Positions 32,533 through 41,768 are shown, numbered from the stretch's first letter. The stretch is DNA of 46,638 bases from Alteribacillus iranensis (GCF_900113025.1 NZ_FONT01000004.1:1-46638), one strand, 5' to 3'. Notes: generated by a model not told the origin, from the sequence alone. A program made the numbers and translations.

Positions 32533-35500
32533 TTGCGCTTTCCTACGAAAGATAAGATACGCAAGCTAGCAGGTAAGACAATATATTCTCGTGCTCTCTC
32601 TTATTGGAGTGAGGGTCGAGTGAAGAACATAAATAAAAATGTGGCTGGTTCACATACAAAAATCACAGCGATGGTCAGCGGTACATCTCTCTACGAGGTT
32701 GATCTCTTATTTCATGAAGATGGAGACATGCAAAAGTATACGTGCAGTTGTCCTGCTCACCAGGATATAATGGACATTTGTAAACATATTGCTGCTGTTT
32801 TGCTAACACTCTCGCCTGTCGACACTCCCCCTTCACACGAAAATAGAACAACTAGTCGTAAGAAACGAAGGAGACTTGACAACGTGCAGGCTGAAAAAAT
32901 GAAGCAATTATTTATGGACCATTTTACCGGCCGCATGCACGACTCAAATGACATGGACGGAGAAGCCTTACAAGCCGAGTATCATATAACTTTTCATAAA
33001 GATTATGACAACCTGCAGGAACTTTTTCTCTCTGTTCAGTTAAGGATCGGGACAGGAAAACGTTATATTGTGAAAGATGCAGGAGCCTTGTTTCAATCCT
33101 TACGGGAACGTTCCATGCTTCCCATAACTAAGACGTTCACTTTTGATCCGACGTATCACTATTTTACGCCTTCTGATGAAGAGGCACTCCGTTTACTCGA
33201 GCAGGCATTTATCAACGAACAATGGGCGGGAAAGCAAACGAATCTCTTGTTGAGGGGTGACTCAATGCCCTCATCTGATATTACCATTCCTCCCATTGCT
33301 GCTGAGCCTCTCATTCGGGCTCTCACTCACTGCGCCAATGTTTATATTACACAAACGATCGGTAATCAACCAGTTCCTCTCATGATAAAAAGTCAGTGGC
33401 CAGGGACTTTTCACTTAGCTAAAGAGAGAGAGAATTATTATTTATCCTATTCGTCTTACGATTATCCACCTCGCCCGATCAGCTTGACACCTTTTTATGT
33501 GTGGAATGATCGTTTGTTCGAAATGCCTGAGGATGAAAATGATTCTACCAAGCTCCTGTATCAGATGTTAATGGATACGCCAAAAGGACGAATTCAGCTA
33601 GATAAAGGCGAGATTGAGCAGGTGTACTCTAAGCTGTCTCTGTTAAAAACGAAAGGACGGATAACCGTCGAGGAGCAGGTTGATCGTCTTATCGCGGAAT
33701 ACCCTGTAGAAGCAAAGGTTTACTTAGATAAAAGAGATAATGTCCTTTACGCTGACCCTATCTTCGTATATGGTCCTCACTCTTTTCATGCTATCACAGA
33801 AGATAGACATTATTCCGATGACACTACCATTATTGCCCGTGATACGAAAAAAGAAGAAAAACTTCTTCACCTTATTGAAACGGCGGGATTCCATTGGAAC
33901 GGGGATTCGCTCACTTTGGCAGATTCAGATACGGCATTTTACTTCCTTACAGAAGTGTTACCCCTTATGCATGAGGAAGCCGATGTTTTTATGAGTAATG
34001 AAGTTGAGAAGATGCTTATTCAACCAGAAGCTTATGCGATAGAATCTACACTTGATGAAACACAGGGATGGCTAGACATTTCTTTTCGTACTGATGATAT
34101 TAAAGAAGAAGAATTACAAGCCTTGATGGCTTCTTTAAAAGAAAAGAAAACTTACTTTAAGACACAAGAAGGAAACTATGTTGCCTTAAACGATGAGATG
34201 CTCTCAGGGTTACGTCAATTAATGGAAGAATCAGGTGCTGACGCATCGGACTGGCAGGATGGCTCTTTACGCTTGCCTTCCTACAAAACATTCCAAGCTG
34301 ATCATTATCTGAACCAAGGGAGACAATGGAATAAAGCAGAGAGTGTAAACAAGCTGTTACAGGCCGTGAATTCCCCAGAGATGCTCAAAGCAAACGTCCC
34401 TGCCCATCTAGACGGTATTCTCCGTGATTACCAAGAGAGAGGTTTTAAATGGATGAAAGCTCTCTCATTATACGGGTTTGGCGGAATTTTAGCGGATGAT
34501 ATGGGGCTCGGTAAAACAATCCAAACGTTGAGTTATATCTGTTCAGAGCGAGAAGAACACCCAACTTGGTCCCCATTCCTAGTTGTCGCTCCCTCTTCTC
34601 TTACATTTAATTGGAAAAAGGAAGTAGAAATGTTCGCTCCTTCCTTAAATATCCGTCTCGTTTATGGGCCAAAAGCAGAACGAAGAAAGCAACTCGAGAA
34701 CTTGGAAGAGGTTGATATTATCATTACTTCTTATCCTCTGCTTCGCCGGGACACTGATTTATATGAAGACCTTACTTTCCATGGTCTCATTTTAGACGAA
34801 GCACAAGCTTTGAAAAATTTTACTTCAAAAACGTTTCGTGCCGTGAAGATGATACAAGCAAGGAGAGTGTTCGCAATTAGCGGCACCCCGATTGAAAATA
34901 AAATCGATGAACTGTGGTCTCTGTTTGCTATTATCATGCCTGGGCTTTTCCCTGATGTGAAGACGTTTAAAGACATATCTCCTCATCAGGTTCGTAACAG
35001 GGTGTCTCCTTTTATTTTACGTCGCACGAAAAAAGAAGTATTAAAAGAGCTTCCCGATAAAATTGAAACAAACCGGCATTGCGAGCTTTCAAAAGAGCAG
35101 CGGGAAACTTACGTTGCCTATTTAAATCGTATTAAACAAGAGACGAAAGCTCAGTTGAACAGCGGTTCTTTCCAAGAGAATCGCATGAATATTTTAGCTA
35201 ACCTAACCCGACTACGCCAGCTTTGCTGCCATCCCGGTATGTTCCTAGAGAACTATGAAGGCGGTTCAGGTAAGTTGGATGAACTTCTTCACTTTATGAA
35301 AGAAGCGAAAGCAAATGGTCAACGTGTTCTCATATTTTCTCAATTCACAACGATGCTATCAATGATCGCGCAAGCATTTGACCGAGAAGGCTGGTCCTAT
35401 TATTATCTTGATGGTCGTACTCCTTCTGAAGAAAGAGTCAAGATGGCTGACCAATTTAATAACGGAGACAAAGATGCCTTTCTCATTTCATTAAAAGCAG

Positions 35501-35778
35501 GTGGTACTGGGCTCAATCTAACCGGAGCAGATACCGTCGTTTTATTTGATTTGTGGTGGAATCCAGCCGTTGAGCATCAAGCAGCCGACCGTGCTCATCG
35601 CATTGGTCAAAAGCGAGTCGTTCAAGTGATAAAACTTATATCTCAAGGGACGATTGAAGAAAAAATACAAGCTTTGCAAAACAAAAAGAAAGCTCTCTTT
35701 GACCAGGTGATTCAATCCGGTGAGACGAATCTAACTTCCCTTTCGGAAGAAGACATTCGTGAACTTCTTGACATCTAA
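32533..35778 (+). CDS. SWIM zinc-finger SNF2-type DEAD/DEAH helicase
   Basis: A 1081-residue Swi2/Snf2 ATPase. An N-terminal SWIM zinc finger has YTCSCPAHQDIMDICKHI (CxC...CxH). A bacterial SNF2-associated domain follows, then the motor: motif I GGILADDMGLGKTIQTLSY, Ia VVAPSSLTFNWKKE, II HGLILDEAQALKN, III FAISGTPIENKIDELWSLF, and the C-terminal half with SLKAGGTGLNLTGAD and DRAHRIGQKR. It probably remodels protein-DNA or RNA polymerase complexes. I chose the TTG at 32533 because AAAGGAGG is 7 bases upstream and the ATG at 32497 overlaps the promoter -10. Confidence 0.93.
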   Translation: MRFPTKDKIRKLAGKTIYSRALSYWSEGRVKNINKNVAGSHTKITAMVSGTSLYEVDLLFHEDGDMQKYTCSCPAHQDIMDICKHIAAVLLTLSPVDTPPSHENRTTSRKKRRRLDNVQAEKMKQLFMDHFTGRMHDSNDMDGEALQAEYHITFHKDYDNLQELFLSVQLRIGTGKRYIVKDAGALFQSLRERSMLPITKTFTFDPTYHYFTPSDEEALRLLEQAFINEQWAGKQTNLLLRGDSMPSSDITIPPIAAEPLIRALTHCANVYITQTIGNQPVPLMIKSQWPGTFHLAKERENYYLSYSSYDYPPRPISLTPFYVWNDRLFEMPEDENDSTKLLYQMLMDTPKGRIQLDKGEIEQVYSKLSLLKTKGRITVEEQVDRLIAEYPVEAKVYLDKRDNVLYADPIFVYGPHSFHAITEDRHYSDDTTIIARDTKKEEKLLHLIETAGFHWNGDSLTLADSDTAFYFLTEVLPLMHEEADVFMSNEVEKMLIQPEAYAIESTLDETQGWLDISFRTDDIKEEELQALMASLKEKKTYFKTQEGNYVALNDEMLSGLRQLMEESGADASDWQDGSLRLPSYKTFQADHYLNQGRQWNKAESVNKLLQAVNSPEMLKANVPAHLDGILRDYQERGFKWMKALSLYGFGGILADDMGLGKTIQTLSYICSEREEHPTWSPFLVVAPSSLTFNWKKEVEMFAPSLNIRLVYGPKAERRKQLENLEEVDIIITSYPLLRRDTDLYEDLTFHGLILDEAQALKNFTSKTFRAVKMIQARRVFAISGTPIENKIDELWSLFAIIMPGLFPDVKTFKDISPHQVRNRVSPFILRRTKKEVLKELPDKIETNRHCELSKEQRETYVAYLNRIKQETKAQLNSGSFQENRMNILANLTRLRQLCCHPGMFLENYEGGSGKLDELLHFMKEAKANGQRVLIFSQFTTMLSMIAQAFDREGWSYYYLDGRTPSEERVKMADQFNNGDKDAFLISLKAGGTGLNLTGADTVVLFDLWWNPAVEHQAADRAHRIGQKRVVQVIKLISQGTIEEKIQALQNKKKALFDQVIQSGETNLTSLSEEDIRELLDI

Positions 35779-35785
35779 CACAGAC

Positions 35786-35831
35786 AAAAGCTGTCCAAAG
35801 AAGGTGGCACACCTCTTTAGACAGCTTTTTA
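35786..35831. terminator. bidirectional terminator between SNF2 and arsA genes
   Basis: AAAAGCTGTC and GACAGCTTTTT form the base of a long hairpin that continues with AAAGAAGGTG and CACCTCTTT. A- and T-runs flank it on both strands. Confidence 0.92.
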
Positions 35832-35834
35832 ATG

Positions 35835-36764
35835 TTACGTGGAAACCACAAGTCTATCTTTCACGGTATGTAGCGCCTCTGACGAAGAAATATCCTCTTC
35901 AAGCAGGGGGATGAAGTGCTTAGATTGCTCAGGAAAGGTATCGTTTATCTCTTCCATGTAGACTTTCTCTTGCCGCCTTCTCTTTTGTAGAAACGATGTA
36001 TCTCCCGCTTCTTCAGGCAGACATTTATTAATGAATAAGTTACTCACTTGTAACCCAGCGTGTGAAAGCAAAGTTAGTGCACGTTTTGTTTCTGTAATAG
36101 GAAGTTTTTCCGGCGTTAAGACATACATGTAGGCTGTTTTCTTTTTATCTATAAGAAGACGTCGTGCTTGAGAAAAGCGCTCTTTCCTATTCATCAAAAC
36201 TCGGTAAATAGGATCATCCACAGGTTCTCCATCGTTTAACCATTGGGAAAAATTTTCATTAATCGACTGCCTGCGCTGCAGCATCCCGTCCACCCATGCC
36301 TCCATCATCTCCGGAAGTGAGAGCAGACGAACGGTATGCCCGGTCGGAGCGGTGTCAAACACAATCATATCGTATTCTTTTTCTTCTAATACAATCTGGA
36401 CAAGGCGATCGAATAAAGCCGCTTCTTCCGCGCCGGGCGAAATGGCTGCAAGATCAATTTGCCGATGTACCTCTTCCGCCAAATGGGACTTTACAAGCCC
36501 TTTTAAATTATCTTTCACCTGCTGAATATAACGGCTCGATTCTTCTTCAGGCTGTATCTCAGTGGCCCAAAGGTTATGGTGTATTTTTTTCTTTCTATCA
36601 CCCAAGGCAATATCAAAAATATCACCTAGGTTATGAGCAGGATCTGTAGAAACAAGCAGTACTTTTTTGCCGCATTCCGCCGCAGCAAGGGAATAAGCAG
36701 ATGAGATAGTTGATTTCCCCACTCCGCCTTTACCTCCAAAGAAGACGATTTTTTGTTCAAACAT
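35835..36764 (-). CDS. ArsA/Get3-type ATPase
   Basis: A 309-residue single-unit member of the ArsA/GET3 branch of SIMIBI ATPases. The deviant Walker A is FFGGKGGVGKST (residues 8-19). STDPAHNLGDIF follows, and switch II is IVFDTAPTGHTVRLLSLPE. ArsA drives arsenite export and Get3 targets tail-anchored membrane proteins; no ars genes are nearby. The start ATG has AAAGGAGGGA upstream; an upstream frame from 36839 runs through the neighbouring gene. It lies 17 bases after the Cys-Cys-tail gene, in one operon with it and possibly with cstA. Confidence 0.88.
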   Translation of the reverse strand: MFEQKIVFFGGKGGVGKSTISSAYSLAAAECGKKVLLVSTDPAHNLGDIFDIALGDRKKKIHHNLWATEIQPEEESSRYIQQVKDNLKGLVKSHLAEEVHRQIDLAAISPGAEEAALFDRLVQIVLEEKEYDMIVFDTAPTGHTVRLLSLPEMMEAWVDGMLQRRQSINENFSQWLNDGEPVDDPIYRVLMNRKERFSQARRLLIDKKKTAYMYVLTPEKLPITETKRALTLLSHAGLQVSNLFINKCLPEEAGDTSFLQKRRRQEKVYMEEINDTFPEQSKHFIPLLEEDISSSEALHTVKDRLVVST

Positions 36765-36781
36765 CAATCTCCCTCCTTTCT

Positions 36782-37042
36782 TTAACAACAGCGAATGCCT
36801 GTTAATGGAGATTTTTCCATTCCCATACGGAGATGCCATTCATGAAACCGTTCTATCATTTCTGGATACAATTCAAGTGTATAATAGGAAACCGGATTAG
36901 GTATGCCGAGCAACTCCGAAAAACATAGCAGGAGAAACACATCATCCTCATCTCTTATTTCTCTTTTCATTTCAGATTTATGCGGCAGACTTAGAACTTC
37001 ATCATAAAACTCCAATAATTTTTTAACGCTAAGTTTCTTCAT
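36782..37042 (-). CDS. small protein with C-terminal Arg-Cys-Cys (cory-CC-star-like)
   Basis: An 86-residue soluble protein that ends GIRCC directly before the stop. NPVSYYTLELYPEMIERFHE lies in the second half. I recall a family named cory-CC-star protein found next to ArsA-type ATPases, and this fits in size, ending and neighbour. The E. coli CstA and BtsT transporters are followed by small proteins (YbdD, YjiX) that also end in RCC, and here cstA lies just upstream on the same strand. The C-terminal cysteines could bind a metal or form a redox pair. Start at the ATG at 37042 with AGGAG upstream; a GTG at 37063 would overlap that SD. Confidence 0.75.
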   Translation of the reverse strand: MKKLSVKKLLEFYDEVLSLPHKSEMKREIRDEDDVFLLLCFSELLGIPNPVSYYTLELYPEMIERFHEWHLRMGMEKSPLTGIRCC

Positions 37043-37110
37043 ATCTATACATCTCCTATTCACAATTGGCGAAAAGAAGTCTGCTAAGAGGGTAATAGAA
37101 CGGAAGGGGC

Positions 37111-37419
37111 TGTATCAAAAATATTGATATTTTTAATTTATTAAGATATGAGTTGAAAAACATGAAGACTCCTGCGGGAAAAGCAACAGAGGAGCTTCTA
37201 CTAAAATCGCACACGTCCTATGTGCAACGTAGAAGCCACCACATCCTGTGGCAGTAAGATCCCGCAGTGAGTGGGTTTTGCTTACGAGGAAGCTGAAGCG
37301 TTGCCCTGCGGCTAAGAAGACACAGTGAAAGCAAACATAGTGCAGCTTGAACTGATGTCGCACTTGTGCCCGTGGTGAAAGCGAAATGTTTTTCAACTAT
37401 ATTGATACCTTTTGATACA
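37111..37419. repeat. MITE-like element with nested inverted ends
   Basis: The outer arms TGTATCAAAA (37111-37120) and TTTTGATACA (37410-37419) are perfect inverts. The inner arms AGTTGAAAAACAT (37151-37163) and ATGTTTTTCAACT (37386-37398) are perfect over 13 bp. The core contains GACTCCTGCGGGAAAAGCAA and AGGAAGCTGAAGCGTTGCC, a pattern I know from dispersed non-coding repeats in Bacillaceae. No transposase frame is present. It separates cstA from the small Cys-Cys gene. Confidence 0.8.
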
Positions 37420-37428
37420 TTTCCTTTA

Positions 37429-39174
37429 CTATTCATCAAACGGTTTTTGGTTGGGTGATTCTTTTCGGAATAAAGCAATGGCTTCCAAGAGAATCCAAAT
37501 GGTAAACCCTAAAATAATCGCTCCTAGGACGAATAGAAGCAGCTGGGTATCTCCTTCTCCGTACCCCGACCATTCAAAGAACACCTGACTTGCCATAGCC
37601 CACAGCGTCATAAACAATAGGAAAATCATTGGTATCAACGTGTACAAAATTGCACGGCCTTTTCTTCGCAGCCAAATAGAGATTAAGAGTAAGCTAATGC
37701 CAGCGAGCAGTTGGTTGGATGTACCGAATAAAGGCCAAAGCAAATAGCCTCCCGAGCCAAAGCCACGATCATCCCCGGGGGTGAGCACTAAGAGAGTACT
37801 CGCTCCAACGGCAATAGAAGTAGCCACATGCTTTTTAGTTAACATCGGTGCCTTGTATTCTTGACCAAGTTCTGAAATGATATATCTCATTAAGCGCACC
37901 GAAGTATCCAAAGTAGTCGCCGCAAAACTGACAACAATTACCGCCACAATAGTTTCGGCAGTAGCTGCTGGAATCCCAAGTGATGTGGCAAGCAGTCCGG
38001 CTCCACCGATAAAATGAGTTAATCCGTCTGCGTTTGCAACAGTATAGCTCTCATAAGCTGCAAGAAAATCACTTTGTGTAGCAAAAAACGTAGTCACCGC
38101 TAATATAGTAATCAAGGCCAAGGTCCCTTCACCGATTGCCCCGAAATATCCTACAAAGCGAGCATCTGTTTCTTTATTTAATTGTTTCGACGACGTACCC
38201 GAGGACACTAGACCATGAAAGCCAGAAATGGCTCCGCACGCAATGGTGATAAATAGTAATGGGAACCAAGATACATCAGAAACGTCTCGCGTCGCAGGAG
38301 CCGTCACTTCTGGCGCAGGCCAAGTAAATAGAAGGCCTAGATAAAGAATAGCTAAACCGACTACCAATTGATGAGAGTTAATATAATCACGAGGCTGGAG
38401 CAATTTCCATACTGGTAAAATAGAAGCGATATAAACATAAATCATTAAAATAGCTATCCACACAAGAAAAGCCCAGGAAACAGCACCTAGCCCAAGAGGC
38501 CCCACTGCCCCTTCTCCTCCAAAATAAGTAACTAAGTCAATTTGAAGAGCAGGTATTTGACTGGCAATTACAGCTGCTGCATACATAACGAAGAGAGCAG
38601 CCAACGAAGGAAACAGCATGCTTTTTCCTTTTTTATTAACAGAATAACCAATCCAAATCGCTAATGGAATTTGAATAAAGACAGCTAATACACTAGCCGG
38701 AAAGGTGACAAACAGATTGGATATCACCCAAGCAAATACAGCATTTACCATTAAAACAAGGATTAGGATAATAAATAAAAATAACAGTTTCGCACGCCGG
38801 CCGATAATTCTTTCGGCCAATGTTCCAATGGACTGTCCTTTGTTACGAACTGATAAAACAAGCGTTCCGAAGTCATGAACACCGGCAGCAAATACAGTAC
38901 CTAGTACCACCCATAAAAAAGCAGGCAGCCATCCCCAGTAAACAGCGACAGCCGGCCCTACAATAGGGGCTGCCCCCGCAACAGAAGTAAAATGATGGCC
39001 CCATAATACCCACTTATTGGTCGGCACAAAATCTACTCCGTCTCGAAATTGATGAGCGGGTGTTCGAAAGTTAGGATCCAAACGATAAATTCGTTCTGCA
39101 ATAAACTTAGAATAATAACGGTACCCAAGCGCGAACACTACCAGTCCTATAATGGCTAACACGATAGCAGGCAC
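37429..39174 (-). CDS. cstA: CstA-family pyruvate/peptide transporter
   Basis: A 581-residue membrane protein with about 15-16 transmembrane segments. The CstA pattern is clear: LDPNFRTPAHQFRDGVDFVP, KWVLWGHHFTSVAGAAPIVG, GTVFAAGVHDFGTLVLSVRN and SGFHGLVSSGTSSKQLNKE. Family members import pyruvate (BtsT) or peptides (CstA). E. coli CstA is about 700 residues; shorter Gram-positive forms are usual. The start is a GTG with GGGAGGGA upstream. A promoter lies at 39271-39299. Downstream on the same strand are the Cys-Cys-tail protein and the ArsA ATPase. Confidence 0.94.
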   Translation of the reverse strand: MPAIVLAIIGLVVFALGYRYYSKFIAERIYRLDPNFRTPAHQFRDGVDFVPTNKWVLWGHHFTSVAGAAPIVGPAVAVYWGWLPAFLWVVLGTVFAAGVHDFGTLVLSVRNKGQSIGTLAERIIGRRAKLLFLFIILILVLMVNAVFAWVISNLFVTFPASVLAVFIQIPLAIWIGYSVNKKGKSMLFPSLAALFVMYAAAVIASQIPALQIDLVTYFGGEGAVGPLGLGAVSWAFLVWIAILMIYVYIASILPVWKLLQPRDYINSHQLVVGLAILYLGLLFTWPAPEVTAPATRDVSDVSWFPLLFITIACGAISGFHGLVSSGTSSKQLNKETDARFVGYFGAIGEGTLALITILAVTTFFATQSDFLAAYESYTVANADGLTHFIGGAGLLATSLGIPAATAETIVAVIVVSFAATTLDTSVRLMRYIISELGQEYKAPMLTKKHVATSIAVGASTLLVLTPGDDRGFGSGGYLLWPLFGTSNQLLAGISLLLISIWLRRKGRAILYTLIPMIFLLFMTLWAMASQVFFEWSGYGEGDTQLLLFVLGAIILGFTIWILLEAIALFRKESPNQKPFDE

Positions 39175-39270
39175 CGGCTGTCCCTCCCTTTCATCAGCAA
39201 CTATTGTTTTTTCTTACCACTGAATAACTCTTGAACCTCCTTCCTCTATTACTATATTCATTGTTATTTC

Positions 39271-39299
39271 ATTATATCTAATAAATGGAATATTTTGAA
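39271..39299 (-). promoter_or_regulatory. promoter of cstA
   Basis: Minus strand TTCAAA (39294-39299), 17-base spacer, TATAAT (39271-39276), about 97 bases before the GTG. An unused SD-like GGAAGGAGG lies in the leader near 39230. Confidence 0.6.
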
Positions 39300-39422
39300 T
39301 GATAGTTAAAACATCATGGTTAGTTTTTCTCTAGTTCGTTACGGAACTAATGTTGTCAACACTAGACTTCTATTGTTGTAATTTAAACAACTAACTAAAA
39401 AAGTGGATGACGTAAACATAAA

Positions 39423-39455
39423 AAAGGTCACTCCCCTTTCATGGAGCAACCCGTA
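39423..39455 (-). terminator. terminator after the ZIP-like gene
   Basis: Minus strand GTTGCTCC pairs imperfectly with GGGAGTGAC, followed by CTTTTTT. Confidence 0.75.
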
Positions 39456-39463
39456 TCTTACAT

Positions 39464-40183
39464 TTACCAATCGAAGAAGTATTTTAACGAAAGTGTTAAG
39501 AATGTATATCCTAATGACCCTAATAGAAACGTTTTAAAATGAGCATTTTCCTCAGAAGGAAGCTCTTTTTTTAACACATTTAAAATCATAGCTCCTGAGA
39601 TAAAAGCAAAAACAATAGCCAGCACCTGTTCTGGTAAGGGCGCAAATACGCCGATAAGCCAGCCTCCGAAAATCCCGGCGGCCAGCATGAACCTGCCAAC
39701 TGATTCATACCTTTTACTATCTTCTCTCCATAGATCATGAGATACCGCCATAAAGTGTAAACCAACTGCTGTACCATAAAACAGCGCTCTTGCTCCCTCA
39801 ATGCTAGAAGCAAACACAATATAAGAAACGAGCATATTGTACATCGTGAAAAAAATCATTTGAATCCAAAAAAATTGGCCTTCGCCTTGTGAGTGATTGC
39901 GGGAAGCCCGTTCGGCAGCTTTGTGAACCCCGTAAAAAATAAGTAACCCACCAAGACCGAGAACATACATTTCTGATTCCATCGTTAACCCCATATCTCC
40001 TGGAAAATCCTCCTGTTCTCGGTGCATGGAGGGAAGGATGTAAACAAAAACATACGAGACTGCTACTCCACCTGAAAAAGAAAGCCATTTAAATCGACCG
40101 ATTTTCGAAGAAGAGATGAGCCTGTTAGCCAGAAGTTGTACTAATAAATAGATAGTAACTAAGAGGAAGGCATCGACTGTCAT
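39464..40183 (-). CDS. ZIP-like integral membrane protein
   Basis: A 239-residue protein with about eight hydrophobic helices. The layout recalls ZIP metal transporters: FSGGVAVSYVFVYILPSM in an early helix and FISGAMILNVLKKELP in a late one. The central helices have GTAVGLHFMAVSHDL, where ZIP proteins carry HNxxEG; that motif is not intact here, so metal transport is doubtful. A weak SD (GGAGAGATG) precedes the ATG. It stands alone between cstA and the thi operon. Confidence 0.6.
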   Translation of the reverse strand: MTVDAFLLVTIYLLVQLLANRLISSSKIGRFKWLSFSGGVAVSYVFVYILPSMHREQEDFPGDMGLTMESEMYVLGLGGLLIFYGVHKAAERASRNHSQGEGQFFWIQMIFFTMYNMLVSYIVFASSIEGARALFYGTAVGLHFMAVSHDLWREDSKRYESVGRFMLAAGIFGGWLIGVFAPLPEQVLAIVFAFISGAMILNVLKKELPSEENAHFKTFLLGSLGYTFLTLSLKYFFDW

Positions 40184-40219
40184 TCACATCTCTCCAATAG
40201 ATTTTTGTGCAATGTAAGA

Positions 40220-40258
40220 AAACCCAGTAGACATATACATATTTCTCCTACTGCCCTG
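40220..40258 (-). terminator. possible terminator after thiE
   Basis: Minus strand CAGTAG and CTACTG arms enclose a long loop, followed by GGTTTTCTT. The stem is only about 6 bp. Confidence 0.4.
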
Positions 40259-40306
40259 TTTTGGTTAAGAACAATGCTACAAAAAATCTACCCTCTCATT
40301 TAAAAC

Positions 40307-40942
40307 TTAAAACGATATGCTCTCTCTTAATAAGCGGGCCGCTTGCTCGGGATCCTTTGCTTGACTAATAGCTGAGATGAGGGAAATTCCATCTGCTCCG
40401 GCATCTATCACTTGCTGTGCATTCCCAACCTCTATTCCTCCAATACCTACTATAGGGAGGGTTATTTTTTGACGCCTCAACTGTTGAATAGTGCTTGGTC
40501 CCACAGGGGCTTCCGCATCTTCTTTTGTTTTCGTTGCAAACATAGGTCCAACTCCAATATAGTCTGCTCCCTGCTTTTCTGCTTCTCGTGCTTCGTCTAA
40601 CGTTTTTGCAGAAACACCCGTTATCATTGAAGAAGGGATCATTTTTTTCACTTCTTCTAATGGCTGGTCATCCTGGCCGGTATGGACACCATCTGCTTTC
40701 AATTTGATAGCCAGGTCCACGTCGTCATTTACAATGAACGGCACTTGGTACTTTCGACAAACGGACATAAGTTCACGACCGAGCTTTTCCTTTTCTATCC
40801 CAGTCAAAGCGCCGCTTCCTTTTTCACGGTATTGGAAACAAGTCACCCCTCCCATAATTGCTTGTTCCAATACTATGAGGGGGTCTTCACTTGTATTGTT
40901 ACTTCCCATAATAAAATAAAGAGACAGGGTTTCTCTTTTCAT
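40307..40942 (-). CDS. thiE: thiamine-phosphate synthase
   Basis: A 211-residue TIM-barrel enzyme that joins HMP-PP and thiazole phosphate into thiamine phosphate. Motifs include FQYREKGSG, FIVNDDVDLAIKLKADGVHTG and GVSAKTLDEAREAEKQGADY, then GVGPMFATKTK and GIGGIEVGNAQQVIDAGADG. It follows thiM by one base, so it is probably translationally coupled. SD GAGGGGGAG precedes the ATG. Confidence 0.96.
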   Translation of the reverse strand: MKRETLSLYFIMGSNNTSEDPLIVLEQAIMGGVTCFQYREKGSGALTGIEKEKLGRELMSVCRKYQVPFIVNDDVDLAIKLKADGVHTGQDDQPLEEVKKMIPSSMITGVSAKTLDEAREAEKQGADYIGVGPMFATKTKEDAEAPVGPSTIQQLRRQKITLPIVGIGGIEVGNAQQVIDAGADGISLISAISQAKDPEQAARLLRESISF

Positions 40943-40943
40943 G

Positions 40944-41768
40944 TTACTCCCCCTCCGTTCTCACTTCTTTATAAATATTAATTTGCTGTTTCATCTCCAT
41001 CTCTCCTACATGATAGAGAGCATTCAATAATTCCACCTGGAATGTGCCAGGCCCTTGCATCGAAGCATATCCTTCGGCTCTTTCTGCAGACACGCCGTAA
41101 AAACCTAAGGCCGCTGCTGCCCCTTCTAACGTATTTGGGGACACTGTCAAGAATGCTGCAATAATAGCACTCGATAAACAACCACTACCCGTGATTCGGG
41201 TCAGCATGGAATGACCGTTCTCTACCGTATAAATGGTGTCGCCATCTGTTATCGCATCTTTCGGCCCTGTCACCGCAACTGGAACTTGCAAGGCTTGGAA
41301 CGCTTCTAAAGCAATTCGGACTGTGTCTTTGTTATCTACAGCCGAATCGACTCCTTTAATTTGGCTTTGGAGGCCTGCTACAGCTGCTATCTCAGCTGCA
41401 TTTCCACGTAAAATACTTATTTTTATATCCTTTAGAAGTTCATGCACTGTTTGTGTGCGATACGAAGTGGCACCGGCTCCGACCGGGTCCAAGACAACGG
41501 GAATCCCCTTTTCATTTGCAGCCTTCCCAGCGAGATGCATTGCTTCTACTTGTGATGCTTCTAACGTACCGATATTAAGAACAAGTGCGTCGCTGTTTAA
41601 AGCCATATCAGCTGCTTCTTCCACAGCGTTTGCCATAACAGGAGAGGCACCTAACGCAAGCAGTCCGTTAGCGTTAAAATTTGAGACAACCGTGTTTGTT
41701 ATATTGTGAATCAATGGAGCACGTTCCCTCACTGCCTCTAAAAACGCGCTGACTTCCTTACTTTCCAT
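40944..41768 (-). CDS. thiM: hydroxyethylthiazole kinase
   Basis: A 274-residue ribokinase-like enzyme that phosphorylates the thiazole moiety (THZ) in salvage. APLIHNITNTVVSNFNANGLLALGASPVM, split as IHNITNTVVSNFNANG and LGASPVMA, is typical, as are LDPVGAGATSYR, ILRGNAAEI and ITGSGCLSSAIIAAFL. It overlaps the end of thiD by 11 bases. SD AGGAGGATG precedes the ATG. Confidence 0.96.
   Translation of the reverse strand: MESKEVSAFLEAVRERAPLIHNITNTVVSNFNANGLLALGASPVMANAVEEAADMALNSDALVLNIGTLEASQVEAMHLAGKAANEKGIPVVLDPVGAGATSYRTQTVHELLKDIKISILRGNAAEIAAVAGLQSQIKGVDSAVDNKDTVRIALEAFQALQVPVAVTGPKDAITDGDTIYTVENGHSMLTRITGSGCLSSAIIAAFLTVSPNTLEGAAAALGFYGVSAERAEGYASMQGPGTFQVELLNALYHVGEMEMKQQINIYKEVRTEGE

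Noticed and set aside
35835-36839. Longer start for the ArsA-type ATPase at 36839
   Set aside because: The extension would overlap the coding end of the upstream small gene, and the ATG at 36764 has a strong SD directly before the P-loop-bearing N-terminus.
37133-37478. Minus-strand frames of 86-87 codons between cstA and the Cys-Cys gene
   Set aside because: They translate the inverted-repeat element and have no SD; the Cys/Ser-rich product is typical of translated non-coding repeats.
39175-39463. CodY or CcpA operator upstream of cstA
   Set aside because: The best CodY-like stretch near 39286 has at least five mismatches and no cre-like palindrome was found.
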